Assembly (NCBI GenBank): GCA_023409835.1
Contig: JAEYQV010000018.1
Coordinates: 1-14,102, forward strand
DNA length: 14,102 nt
Source of the DNA: Bacillota bacterium
GTDB lineage: Bacteria; Bacillota; Clostridia; Lachnospirales; Lachnospiraceae
Direction of reading: 5' to 3'
The position numbers were made by a program, and so were the translations under genes. Below the pieces are notes generated by a model, which was not told where the DNA came from, made no database searches, and was given only the letters and a program-made list of their open reading frames with translations. This document shows, piece by piece, positions 1-5,933 of the stretch; within the stretch, counting starts at the first letter, position 1, and each line of letters begins with the position of its first letter.

Positions 1-1854
1 TCAGATAAAAGGGAATATGAGGATAAGCTGATCATAAATATCTTCGGTAAGCAGCGAATGTACACACAGATGATAGCCAAGGATTCCAGCAGCCTATACG
101 TACTGCTTCAAGATATAGAGAATTTCAACAGCCAATATCCGGCGAAGGAGTTTTGGGATAGGCTGCAGAAATACAGAGACAGCCTGAGCAAAGCGGAGAA
201 GGAATTCTCGCTTACCTTGCGTGCTTTAAGGGAGGGGCACCTTAGGATGGAGGATTATGATATTAATATCCGAAATTCCTCCCTTGAAGTATCACCCTAT
301 CTGGATGACATTGAGGCAAATTGGGCAAAATTCGCCCAGGCAATCCAAATAATGCAAAAATCCACGGAAATAACGGAAGCAACCATAGAGGCCGCAACTT
401 ATATTAATGTCAATAACCTGGAGCTGCTGAAGCAATGCGATCAGATACAGCAGGTAATTCTGGCCGGGTCGATTAAATCCATCAGAAATTCCAATTATTT
501 GTTTTACGGACTGATTTGGTTGCTTAGTATCATTCTGGTTGCCTCTCTCACGATGATCCTGAAATATATTATTCTTCCCTTTAAACGTCTATCCAAAGGG
601 ATATCGGAAATTGGTCTGGATCACTACCCGGTCACCGGGAAGCTTCCTTCCGGTAAGAGCGTCATGCCCATTTTGGATGAGGTTAATTCTGTGTTCTTAA
701 AAATAAATCACCTGATAACGGTGATTGAAGATATGAGTAAGAATAATTCCTCCTTTACGGAAAGCCTTGATTTTATCAGCCGAACCTTCTCTCCATTCAT
801 ACCTTATAATTACATAGGAATTGCCTTGTTTGATGATGAGAAGAAGCTTTTGAAGGCATCGTATGGTGTATCGGATCATTCGATCAACGGTTTACCGGAC
901 AATATCATCGGGATGAGCTGGCCGATTAACAATACCAGCTTGGAGCAGCTGCTGCATTCCGGAGAAGCCCGGATCATCAATGATTTGGAAAAATATACGG
1001 AAGGAATACCGATAAAGCCCTATAACCAGATTATTCTGGAGGCAGGAATTCGATCCTCCATAACACTGCCTTTGAAGGTGGCAGGGGAACCGGTCGGAAT
1101 TATATTCTTTTCCAGCTCCAAGAAGAATGTGTACAAAGAGGAACACCTTAATTTCTTAAAAACCCTGGTAAACAGTATAGCAATCAGCTTTAACCAGAAT
1201 ATTTTTATCAATGATCTGGTTATCTCCAGTATCCTGGCACTGGCAAAGCTTGCCGAGGCCAGGGATGAGGATACCGGAGAACATTTGGATCGGATGAAGC
1301 TGTATTCCCGCCGAATCGCCGAGCTGCTGTATGAGAATAATGTATATTCCGGTGAAATCACTTTAGAATATCTCGACCAAATCGAACGCTTTAGCCCACT
1401 ACATGATATTGGAAAGGTTGGAATCCGTGACGGGATTTTACTCAAACCGGGAAAGCTCACCGAGGAGGAATATAATGAGATGAAACAGCATGCCAAGTAC
1501 GGTGCGGATGTACTACGTGCTGCTGAGGAAAATGTCGCAAAGCACGGCAGAAGCCTTTTCGGTATGGGAATTGAAATAGCGGAAGGACACCATGAGAAAT
1601 GGGACGGTTCCGGATATCCCTACGGAAGAAAAGGTCTGGAGATACCATTAAGTGCCAGAATCATTGCAATAGCAGATGTATTTGATGCACTGACCAGTAA
1701 GCGCCCTTATAAGAAAGCCTTTTCCTTCGAGCTTTCCATGAATATTATTGAGGAAGGAAGAGGAGCGCATTTTGATCCTAATATTGTAGACATTTTCCTT
1801 GCTAACCGGGGGCAAATCAAGCAGCTGTATCAGGAATTACACAGGAATCATTAG
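1..1854 (+). CDS. PilJ-like/HAMP/GAF/HD-GYP membrane sensor, c-di-GMP phosphodiesterase candidate (5' partial)
   Basis: The frame is open from base 1, so the true start lies upstream and the ATG at 58 is internal. Around 37-90 it reads INIFGKQRMYTQMIAKD, the signature seen in N-terminal sensor domains of PilJ-type (type IV pili) chemoreceptors. One transmembrane helix follows at about 496-570 (YLFYGLIWLLSIILVASL), then a HAMP-like linker (about 575-740), a GAF-like domain (about 760-1200) and an HD-GYP domain (about 1215-1830). The HD-GYP residues are present: GEHLDRM, HD at 1402-1407 in LHDIGK, HHE at 1588-1596 and GYP at 1612-1620. From the family, HD-GYP proteins hydrolyse c-di-GMP to pGpG/GMP using bound metal. 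I infer an extracellular ligand sensor controlling a cytoplasmic phosphodiesterase. A first transmembrane helix is expected off-window. The stop overlaps that of the convergent vWA gene. Confidence 0.9.
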   Translation, partial: SDKREYEDKLIINIFGKQRMYTQMIAKDSSSLYVLLQDIENFNSQYPAKEFWDRLQKYRDSLSKAEKEFSLTLRALREGHLRMEDYDINIRNSSLEVSPYLDDIEANWAKFAQAIQIMQKSTEITEATIEAATYINVNNLELLKQCDQIQQVILAGSIKSIRNSNYLFYGLIWLLSIILVASLTMILKYIILPFKRLSKGISEIGLDHYPVTGKLPSGKSVMPILDEVNSVFLKINHLITVIEDMSKNNSSFTESLDFISRTFSPFIPYNYIGIALFDDEKKLLKASYGVSDHSINGLPDNIIGMSWPINNTSLEQLLHSGEARIINDLEKYTEGIPIKPYNQIILEAGIRSSITLPLKVAGEPVGIIFFSSSKKNVYKEEHLNFLKTLVNSIAISFNQNIFINDLVISSILALAKLAEARDEDTGEHLDRMKLYSRRIAELLYENNVYSGEITLEYLDQIERFSPLHDIGKVGIRDGILLKPGKLTEEEYNEMKQHAKYGADVLRAAEENVAKHGRSLFGMGIEIAEGHHEKWDGSGYPYGRKGLEIPLSARIIAIADVFDALTSKRPYKKAFSFELSMNIIEEGRGAHFDPNIVDIFLANRGQIKQLYQELHRNH

Positions 1855-2459
1855 TGCCTTTTTTTGTTGCGAAACGTATCGGGAATACGCATCTCACTGA
1901 CCATATGACTCACCTGCCGGTACATCCGATCCGTTCCGGCATCGGAAGCCTCATAACGGAAGGCAAGCTCAGGGCTGATACCGAGCTTGTGGCTCTCTTT
2001 CGCCACATCAATATTGGCACCCATGAAGATGAATTCCCACTGATACCTTTCCCGTTGGTCGGAAATCATTTGGTTTACCTTCTCGTAGCTGAATTCTTTA
2101 CTGGCATTCTCAAGTCCATCCGTTGTAATGACGAAGATTACCTTACCGGGACGTCCCTCCTCCGGCAGATGAGAGAGGCGAAAGCCAACATCCAGTATGG
2201 TTTTGCCGACAGCATCCAGCAGTGCGGTGGAGCCTCTGGTAAAGTATTCCTTCTCTGTGAGGATTACCTTGCTGGCATCAACTCCGTTATGAAGAATCTC
2301 GTAGCGGTCATCAAAAAGTACCGTGGTAAGCAGGGTCTGTCCGAGCTTGCACTGCGTGTTCAGAAAGCCGTTGAAGCCCCCGATGGTGTCATCCTCCAGC
2401 CCCGACATGGAGCCGCTGCGGTCCAGTAAGAAAATAATTTCAGTTAAATTCTGATTCAT
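1851..2459 (-). CDS. von Willebrand factor A (MIDAS) domain protein
   Basis: A 202-residue protein that is essentially one vWA domain. MNQNLTEIIFLLDRSGSMSG carries the DxSxS metal-ion-dependent adhesion site, FTRGSTALLDA supplies the conserved Thr, and VITTDGLENAS the distal Asp, so the MIDAS looks complete. No signal peptide or membrane helix is visible, so it should be cytoplasmic. I start it at the ATG at 2459 because GGAAAGGA lies 8 nt upstream; an in-frame ATG at 2495 is possible but lacks such a site. It is divergent from the predicted DNA-binding protein at 2718 and shares a 258-bp control region containing two DnaA boxes. Small soluble vWA proteins of this kind often act as metal-dependent assembly factors. 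The partner here is unknown; the divergent gene is the first candidate. The last 4 bases overlap the convergent HD-GYP gene. Confidence 0.85.
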   Translation of the reverse strand: MNQNLTEIIFLLDRSGSMSGLEDDTIGGFNGFLNTQCKLGQTLLTTVLFDDRYEILHNGVDASKVILTEKEYFTRGSTALLDAVGKTILDVGFRLSHLPEEGRPGKVIFVITTDGLENASKEFSYEKVNQMISDQRERYQWEFIFMGANIDVAKESHKLGISPELAFRYEASDAGTDRMYRQVSHMVSEMRIPDTFRNKKRH

Positions 2460-2481
2460 AATAAACATCCTTTCCATAGGT

Positions 2482-2528
2482 TTCGTGAGAAACATAAGCT
2501 ATGTGTGGATAACAGCTGCGCTCACGAA
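2482..2528. repeat. 8-bp inverted repeat flanking a DnaA box
   Basis: TTCGTGAG at 2482-2489 is matched exactly by CTCACGAA at 2521-2528, with 31 bases between. The spacer holds the first DnaA box (2504-2512) and a small CATA-AGC-TATG dyad (2493-2503). It lies within the leader of the vWA gene. It could be an operator or an RNA stem in that leader; the sequence alone does not decide. Confidence 0.45.
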
Positions 2529-2543
2529 GATAATTGTGGATAA
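2504..2543 (-). promoter_or_regulatory. Two perfect DnaA boxes (2504-2512 and 2535-2543)
   Basis: TGTGGATAA occurs at 2504-2512 and again at 2535-2543; its complement TTATCCACA is the consensus bacterial DnaA box. Both copies have the same orientation and their starts are 31 bp apart, about three helical turns. They sit between the divergent vWA and HTH genes. This points to DnaA-linked regulation or DnaA titration. An origin is not supported, because there is no dnaA/dnaN, no larger box cluster and no clear unwinding element. Confidence 0.6.
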
Positions 2544-2608
2544 GCTCGAGCAAATACCGAATGATTTGCTATGATGAGCTGATTATAAAATAGGATCGGA
2601 CGGAATTG

Positions 2609-2625
2609 GTCGCCGGCGGGGCGAC
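2609..2625. repeat. GC-rich hairpin between divergent genes
   Basis: GTCGCC (2609-2614) pairs with GGCGAC (2620-2625) around a 5-base loop in otherwise AT-rich intergenic DNA. No T-run follows on the plus strand, so it does not read as a terminator. It could be an operator-like dyad between the divergent promoters. Confidence 0.35.
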
Positions 2626-2641
2626 AAAAATAGAATAAGGG

Positions 2642-2670
2642 TTTCAATTCTGAAGCAGGTAAGATAGAAT
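2642..2670 (+). promoter_or_regulatory. Possible weak promoter for the HTH gene
   Basis: TAGAAT at 2665-2670 is a 5/6 match to the -10 hexamer, with TTTCAA at 2642-2647 as a poor -35, 17 bp apart. It would start transcription about 40 bases before the TTG start at 2718. The -35 match is weak, so this is tentative. Confidence 0.25.
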
Positions 2671-2717
2671 TATGAGAAGGATGCTAATCCGGACAGGCAG
2701 AGGAAGGGGGGTTACAT

Positions 2718-3545
2718 TTGGACAAGCTGTTATTACAGGAATTAAAGGCTTATATCGATCAAAATATAGCGCTAGATATTGAGCGGAAGCAGGAACTGAT
2801 AAAAGAGCGGGCGACCGATGGACTACCGGAGCGGAAGGTATCCTCTGAGCAGAAGGGACAGATATCGTTCAAACCGCAGCGAAAGCTTCCGTATCAGTAT
2901 ATGGATACCAGTGCCTTCAGACTCATGGATAGCGCCAGGGGACTTCAGGCGGAGAAAGAAACAGAGAAGGATCAGTTGGATTTTAGTGCCTTCCGCAGAG
3001 TAAAAACCAGGAAGGAAGCTGGTATACCTGATCGGCCGGAGCAGCGGGAGGCAGCAATTGAACCGGAACAGCAAGAAGCTACATTTGAATCGAAGCAGCG
3101 GGAAGCTGCATTCGAGCAGGAACAGCAGCCTGTATTCTGCATCCCCGGATCTGAACCAGTGGAAGAGGATATTGAAGAATATATAAGAAAATTAAGAAGC
3201 GAGGATACCTTCAGTACGAGGCTTCTAAAATATATCGACCTGACCGGTCTGTCTGACGCCGATATCTATAAGCGTGCCGGTATAGATCGCAGGCACTTTT
3301 CGAAGATACGCTGTGACAGGGGTTATAAGCCAAAGAAAGCTACTGCCTTAGCACTCTGCCTGGCGCTGCGGCTGGATCAGGAGAAAACGGGAGAGCTGCT
3401 TAGCTTAGCGGGCTATTCGCTGTCAAACAGCGATACCGGGGACCTCGTGGTTAAATTCTGCATCGAGCGGGGGATCTACGATCTGATTGATGTGAATGAA
3501 GCCCTGGATTACTTCGGGCAGAAATCAATCGGTGTGCTGGGGTAA
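2718..3545 (+). CDS. Predicted helix-turn-helix protein with Q/E-rich 9-residue repeats
   Basis: A 275-residue protein starting at TTG 2718, chosen because the strong site AGGAAGGGGGG (2701-2711) lies 6 nt before it and no ATG fits. Residues 1-30 are helical and charged. Residues 107-133 are three tandem 9-residue repeats (PEQREAAIE-type), giving a low-complexity linker. The C-terminal 120 residues form a compact helical domain (TFSTRLLKYIDLTGLSDADI, RAGIDRRHFSKIRCDRGYKP, then an alpha-helical tail), resembling Xre/Cro-like HTH folds. From memory, a very similar C-terminal module is found in Firmicutes proteins, including some fused to macro (ADP-ribose-binding) domains; I could not verify this. 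Divergence from the vWA gene suggests a shared role. The exact function is unknown. Confidence 0.8.
   Translation: MDKLLLQELKAYIDQNIALDIERKQELIKERATDGLPERKVSSEQKGQISFKPQRKLPYQYMDTSAFRLMDSARGLQAEKETEKDQLDFSAFRRVKTRKEAGIPDRPEQREAAIEPEQQEATFESKQREAAFEQEQQPVFCIPGSEPVEEDIEEYIRKLRSEDTFSTRLLKYIDLTGLSDADIYKRAGIDRRHFSKIRCDRGYKPKKATALALCLALRLDQEKTGELLSLAGYSLSNSDTGDLVVKFCIERGIYDLIDVNEALDYFGQKSIGVLG
3036..3116 (+). repeat. Three in-frame 27-bp repeats
   Basis: Units at 3036-3062, 3063-3089 and 3090-3116 encode PEQREAAIE, PEQQEATFE and SKQREAAFE. A fourth, decayed start (QEQQ) follows. They form a charged, probably disordered or helical linker between the N-terminal part and the HTH-like domain. Copy number may vary between strains. 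Confidence 0.75.
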
Positions 3546-3577
3546 GCTTAGGTGAAATAACCTGAGTATTGATACTG

Positions 3578-3967
3578 TTAGAAAGCTGTCTGCTTTAACT
3601 GTAAAATAATGTCCAGATCCGCCGGTAACCATCGGACAGAATCAAGCTCCGCAGCGGCCAGCCACTTCGCTTCCTTATGTTCCATGAGCTTAATAGTGCC
3701 GCTTGCCACCTGACAAATATAGCAGTGCATCGTCAGATGAAAAGCCGGATAATCGTAATCAACAGTACAGAAATAGTTCATAATGTTAATCTCAATATCA
3801 AGCTCTTCTCGTATTTCACGGTGAAGAGCTTCTTCCTTAGCTTCACCGGGTTCTACCTTGCCACCGGGGAATTCCCACATATTAATGAAGTCTCCATAAC
3901 CACGTTTGGTTGCTAATATTAAGTTGTCATTCATTATGATAGCCGCAACGACTTCGATTACCTTCAT
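3578..3967 (-). CDS. Nudix hydrolase, MutT/NudG-like
   Basis: A 129-residue protein. I chose the ATG at 3967, 8 nt after AAAAGGAG; the GTG at 3976 overlaps that site and is unlikely. The sequence MKVIEVVAAIIM...RGYGDFINMWEFPGGK is typical of (deoxy)nucleoside triphosphate pyrophosphohydrolases. The Nudix box is G36-x5-E42-x7-R50-E51-I52-x-E54-E55-x-D57-I58, complete except that the last Gly is Asp. All metal-binding glutamates are present. The family hydrolyses NTP derivatives to NMP and pyrophosphate, often sanitising oxidised nucleotides such as 8-oxo-dGTP, or CTP analogues; the exact substrate cannot be read here. It is convergent with the HTH gene (32 bp between stops) and appears to be transcribed alone. 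Confidence 0.9.
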   Translation of the reverse strand: MKVIEVVAAIIMNDNLILATKRGYGDFINMWEFPGGKVEPGEAKEEALHREIREELDIEINIMNYFCTVDYDYPAFHLTMHCYICQVASGTIKLMEHKEAKWLAAAELDSVRWLPADLDIILQLKQTAF

Positions 3968-3997
3968 CCATACCACTCCTTTTTAAAAGCTGTATTT

Positions 3998-4003
3998 ATT
4001 ATA
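3998..4003 (-). promoter_or_regulatory. Probable -10 element for the Nudix gene
   Basis: A perfect TATAAT on the minus strand lies about 30 bases before the Nudix start codon, leaving a short leader that contains the ribosome binding site. No good -35 hexamer is seen 16-18 bp upstream, so the call rests on position and the -10 alone. Confidence 0.35.
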
Positions 4004-4058
4004 TCCATAATCGAGAAATGCTTCATGGTGGCAGTCAGCTATTTATTGCTATACGGTA

Positions 4059-4087
4059 TTGCTGTAAAATCAAAGAAATGGTATAAT
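4059..4087 (+). promoter_or_regulatory. Promoter upstream of decayed gene and GNAT gene
   Basis: TTGCTG (4059-4064), a 17-bp spacer and TATAAT (4082-4087) preceded by TGG give an extended -10 promoter. It points at the remnant starting at 4179. Since no terminator is evident between, it probably now drives the acetyltransferase gene at 4357 through a leader of about 260 nt. Confidence 0.6.
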
Positions 4088-4178
4088 CTGGTCATTGTAT
4101 TATTTCGGGGGCTTTCCTTTGATACCTGTAGATTTTAATGAGAGCAACTATATAAAATAAGTTTACGGAGGATATCAT

Positions 4179-4309
4179 ATGGCATCATGGATGGTACACT
4201 TTAGGGTAGCTGACGGCTTGCTGGAGGACATCGGGGGAAGTACGTAACAGATACAATCAAAGCGGTCAGACGGGATCTGCTGCAGAAAGGGATTATACAG
4301 TCTGAGTAG
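4179..4309 (+). pseudogene. Remnant of a zinc-dependent phospholipase C-like gene
   Basis: ACGGAGGATATCATATG gives a good ribosome binding site and start. The reading frame MASWMVHFRVADGLLEDIGGST then stops at 4245-4247. The opening MASWMVH.R.AD.LL matches, from memory, the N-terminus of Firmicutes proteins annotated as zinc-dependent phospholipase C, which are normally over 200 residues long. In another frame (4244-4309) VTDTIKAVRRDLLQKGIIQS ends at a TAG and reads like the C-terminal helix of a protein. I infer an internal deletion that joined the two ends of the gene and removed the middle. The promoter and ribosome binding site are intact, so a 22-residue peptide may still be made. The C-terminal assignment is the weaker part. 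Confidence 0.5.
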
Positions 4310-4356
4310 ATAACAGGTTTAATACATAAAATATATTGAATCATAGGAGAAGGATA

Positions 4357-5247
4357 ATGGAGCACATTATTACAATACGAAATGAAGACTATACCCTGAT
4401 TAAAGACTATAAGGATCAGGAAGAGTTCCGCCAAAGCCTGAACAGGCTTACGAAAAATACCTACTGCTTTGATTTTGAGGACTGGTATCGGGCAGGATAT
4501 TGGAAGGAGAAGTACATTCCTTATTCCCTCGTGCATCAGGGTGAGGTAGTGGCCAATGTCTCAGTTAACAGGATGGATTTCCTGATTGACAATACAATGG
4601 TGCCCTGTCTGCAAATCGGTACGGTGATGACTGCTGAAGAATACCGGAACAAGGGCTTAAGCAGGGTATTGATGGAGATTATTCTGAAGGAATTCCAGGG
4701 AAGCATTCAGCTGATCTATCTGTATGCGAACGATTCCGTCCTGGAGTTCTATCCGAAATTCGGGTTTACCAGGGCTGAGGAATATGTCCATTCCCGCCAA
4801 TTTATTAAATCCGGTAAGCTATATTCTTATCGAAAGCTTGATATGAAGACAGCTGAGGATAGAGACAGGATGCTTCGTTTGGCGGTGAATACTCTGCCGG
4901 TATCGAAAATCTCCATGGTGGGAAATCCGGGACTGTCTATGTTCTATCTTACAAAATTCATGTCGGAGGATATCTACTATTTTGAGGATCTTAATCTGGC
5001 AGCAGTGGCAGAAACTGAGGGCGGGAACCTGTACCTAATGGATGTATTCTGTCCGGGGGAATTTGTTCTGGAGGAGGTCATCTGTTCTCTGATGGAAAAG
5101 GAACAAATGAAGGTTACCCTTGGCTTCACGCCAAAGCATACGACTGAGTATGACTGCACAGTATTGCAGGAGGAGGGTTCAACCTTCTTCGTAAAGGGTA
5201 ATAATGTACTGGAGAATGGACGCTTTCCGATCCTTTCCCATGCATAG
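4357..5247 (+). CDS. GNAT family N-acetyltransferase
   Basis: A 296-residue protein starting at ATG 4357, with AGGAG (4345-4349) 7 nt upstream; an in-frame TTG at 4336 has no such site. The N-terminal half is a GNAT fold: strand LQIGTVMTAEEYRNKGLSRVLM contains the RxxGxS acetyl-CoA pyrophosphate-binding loop (motif A), and YLYANDSVLEFYPKFGFTRAEEY is the usual motif B region. The C-terminal half (about residues 155-296) is a second alpha/beta domain, as in long two-domain GNAT proteins of the Eis-like type, where it helps form the substrate pocket. No membrane segment is seen. The acetyl acceptor cannot be predicted. It is followed by an intrinsic terminator at 5295 and probably shares the promoter at 4059. 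Confidence 0.85.
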   Translation: MEHIITIRNEDYTLIKDYKDQEEFRQSLNRLTKNTYCFDFEDWYRAGYWKEKYIPYSLVHQGEVVANVSVNRMDFLIDNTMVPCLQIGTVMTAEEYRNKGLSRVLMEIILKEFQGSIQLIYLYANDSVLEFYPKFGFTRAEEYVHSRQFIKSGKLYSYRKLDMKTAEDRDRMLRLAVNTLPVSKISMVGNPGLSMFYLTKFMSEDIYYFEDLNLAAVAETEGGNLYLMDVFCPGEFVLEEVICSLMEKEQMKVTLGFTPKHTTEYDCTVLQEEGSTFFVKGNNVLENGRFPILSHA

Positions 5248-5294
5248 CCTGAACTGATTTTCTTTCATACATAGCTATTAAGATAACAAGTTAT

Positions 5295-5321
5295 GGCATG
5301 CTGCTCCCGGCATGCCTTTTT
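5295..5321 (+). terminator. Intrinsic terminator after the GNAT gene
   Basis: GGCATGC (5295-5301) pairs with GCATGCC (5310-5316) around an 8-base loop, followed directly by TTTTT (5317-5321). It lies 48 bases past the acetyltransferase stop and closes that transcript. Confidence 0.85.
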
Positions 5322-5335
5322 AGCGTTGGCTGCCG

Positions 5336-5355
5336 CAGGCAGACAATTCGATTTC
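5336..5355 (+). repeat. Dispersed intergenic repeat, copy A
   Basis: CAGGCAGACAAT followed by TCGATTTC. The first 12 bases are identical at 7877 and 10577. Here it overlaps a hairpin (CTGCC-GCA-GGCAG) and begins 15 bases after the terminator T-run. Compared with copy C the similarity extends upstream to about 5326, with 24 of 30 bases matching by eye. Confidence 0.55.
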
Positions 5356-5402
5356 TCTAAGCTATCGTATTATAGAATAGGATGAATAAATAAAGCTCAT
5401 AT

Positions 5403-5416
5403 TATCTATATAGATA
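5403..5416. repeat. Perfect 14-bp palindrome upstream of CsbD-like gene
   Basis: TATCTATATAGATA is its own reverse complement and lies 31 bases before the CsbD-like start codon. It could be an operator. I could not find a convincing -35/-10 pair for this gene, so the promoter may use an alternative sigma factor or a poorly conserved site. Confidence 0.4.
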
Positions 5417-5447
5417 CTTATAGTAGGCAAAGAGAGGTTGTGGAATC

Positions 5448-5678
5448 ATGGACAATATGGAGAACAACAGGAACAAGGTAGTAGGTAAGATGAAGGAAAC
5501 AGCAGGCAAGATGAAGGAAACAGCAGGCAAGATGATTAACAGTGATGAGATGGAGCTCAAGGGTAAGCTTCAGGGCATGAAGGCTAAAATCAGTGACAAG
5601 GTGGAGGATGTGAAGGAAGAGGTACTGGAGAAAACAAATCATATGAAGGATAAGAGAAAGGGAAATAAGAATATATAA
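5448..5678 (+). CDS. CsbD-like stress protein
   Basis: A 76-residue, highly charged, lysine/glutamate-rich helical protein. NKVVGKMKETAGKM...MELKGKLQGMKAKI matches the pattern of the CsbD family (GK.KE..GK......EGK.......), small general-stress proteins of unknown biochemical role, known in Bacillus as sigma-B-controlled. It contains an exact tandem repeat of KMKETAG (residues 14-27). The start at ATG 5448 has an AGAGAGG site about 11 bases upstream, which is rather far; the ATG at 5457 has none. There are no signal peptide or membrane segments. The preceding terminator and the palindrome at 5403 suggest its own transcript. Family assignment is by pattern and composition, so a CsbD relative rather than a certain orthologue. 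Confidence 0.7.
   Translation: MDNMENNRNKVVGKMKETAGKMKETAGKMINSDEMELKGKLQGMKAKISDKVEDVKEEVLEKTNHMKDKRKGNKNI
5487..5528 (+). repeat. Perfect 21-bp tandem duplication inside the CsbD-like gene
   Basis: The 21-base unit at 5487-5507 is repeated exactly at 5508-5528, followed by six bases of a third copy (AAGATG). Both units encode KMKETAG in frame. Perfect identity suggests a recent slippage duplication. Confidence 0.9.
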
Positions 5679-5734
5679 TACGGATTCATGATCCATATTA
5701 AATATATGCGATGCATCGATAAGGAGGAAATGAA

Positions 5735-5806
5735 ATGCCATACATTGTAACCGGTGGACATCAAAGGGCTTCAGCCTGTTTCTATGCAGCACGGATCAAT
5801 GTTTGA
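5735..5806 (+). CDS. 23-codon ORF with ideal ribosome binding site, possible remnant
   Basis: AAGGAGG (5721-5727) lies 7 nt before ATG 5735, as good a site as any in the window. The frame reads MPYIVTGGHQRASACFYAAR and three more residues, then stops. I do not recognise it. A second open frame (5754-5870, starting at GTG) continues over the same bases for 38 residues, which could mean a longer gene broken by a frameshift. The 10-bp palindrome CGATGCATCG (5709-5718) lies just upstream of the ribosome binding site. It could be a real small peptide, a leader peptide for the downstream phosphoribosyltransferase-like gene, or debris; the promoter at 5843 lies after it and argues against a leader role. 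Confidence 0.25.
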   Translation: MPYIVTGGHQRASACFYAARINV

Positions 5807-5842
5807 ACAGGATAAGCCACCCGGAGATAATGGGGATAGATA

Positions 5843-5871
5843 TTGCTTTCTAAGGCCGCATGGAATATAAT
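5843..5871 (+). promoter_or_regulatory. Promoter of the phosphoribosyltransferase-like gene
   Basis: TTGCTT (5843-5848), a 17-bp spacer and a perfect TATAAT (5866-5871). The predicted start of transcription near 5878 leaves a leader of about 55 nt before ATG 5934. Confidence 0.65.
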
Positions 5872-5933
5872 GATGATATGGAAATATATGTTATTTGCTA
5901 GTATTCACATTCACATGGAATAGGGGGTATTTT

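Noticed and set aside
1854..2429. 191-codon plus-strand open frame opposite the vWA gene
   Set aside because: It is antisense to a well-supported vWA domain with MIDAS motifs, has no ribosome binding site and no recognisable domain.
2460..2717. Replication origin
   Set aside because: Only two DnaA boxes, with no dnaA/dnaN neighbourhood and no extended AT-rich unwinding region.
3567..3578. AGTATTGATACT dyad between the HTH and Nudix genes as a terminator
   Set aside because: The stem is short and AT-rich, with no T-run on either side.
4201..4536. 111-codon minus-strand frame across the remnant and the GNAT start
   Set aside because: It lies antisense to a supported gene start and its ribosome binding site, with no domain or start signal.
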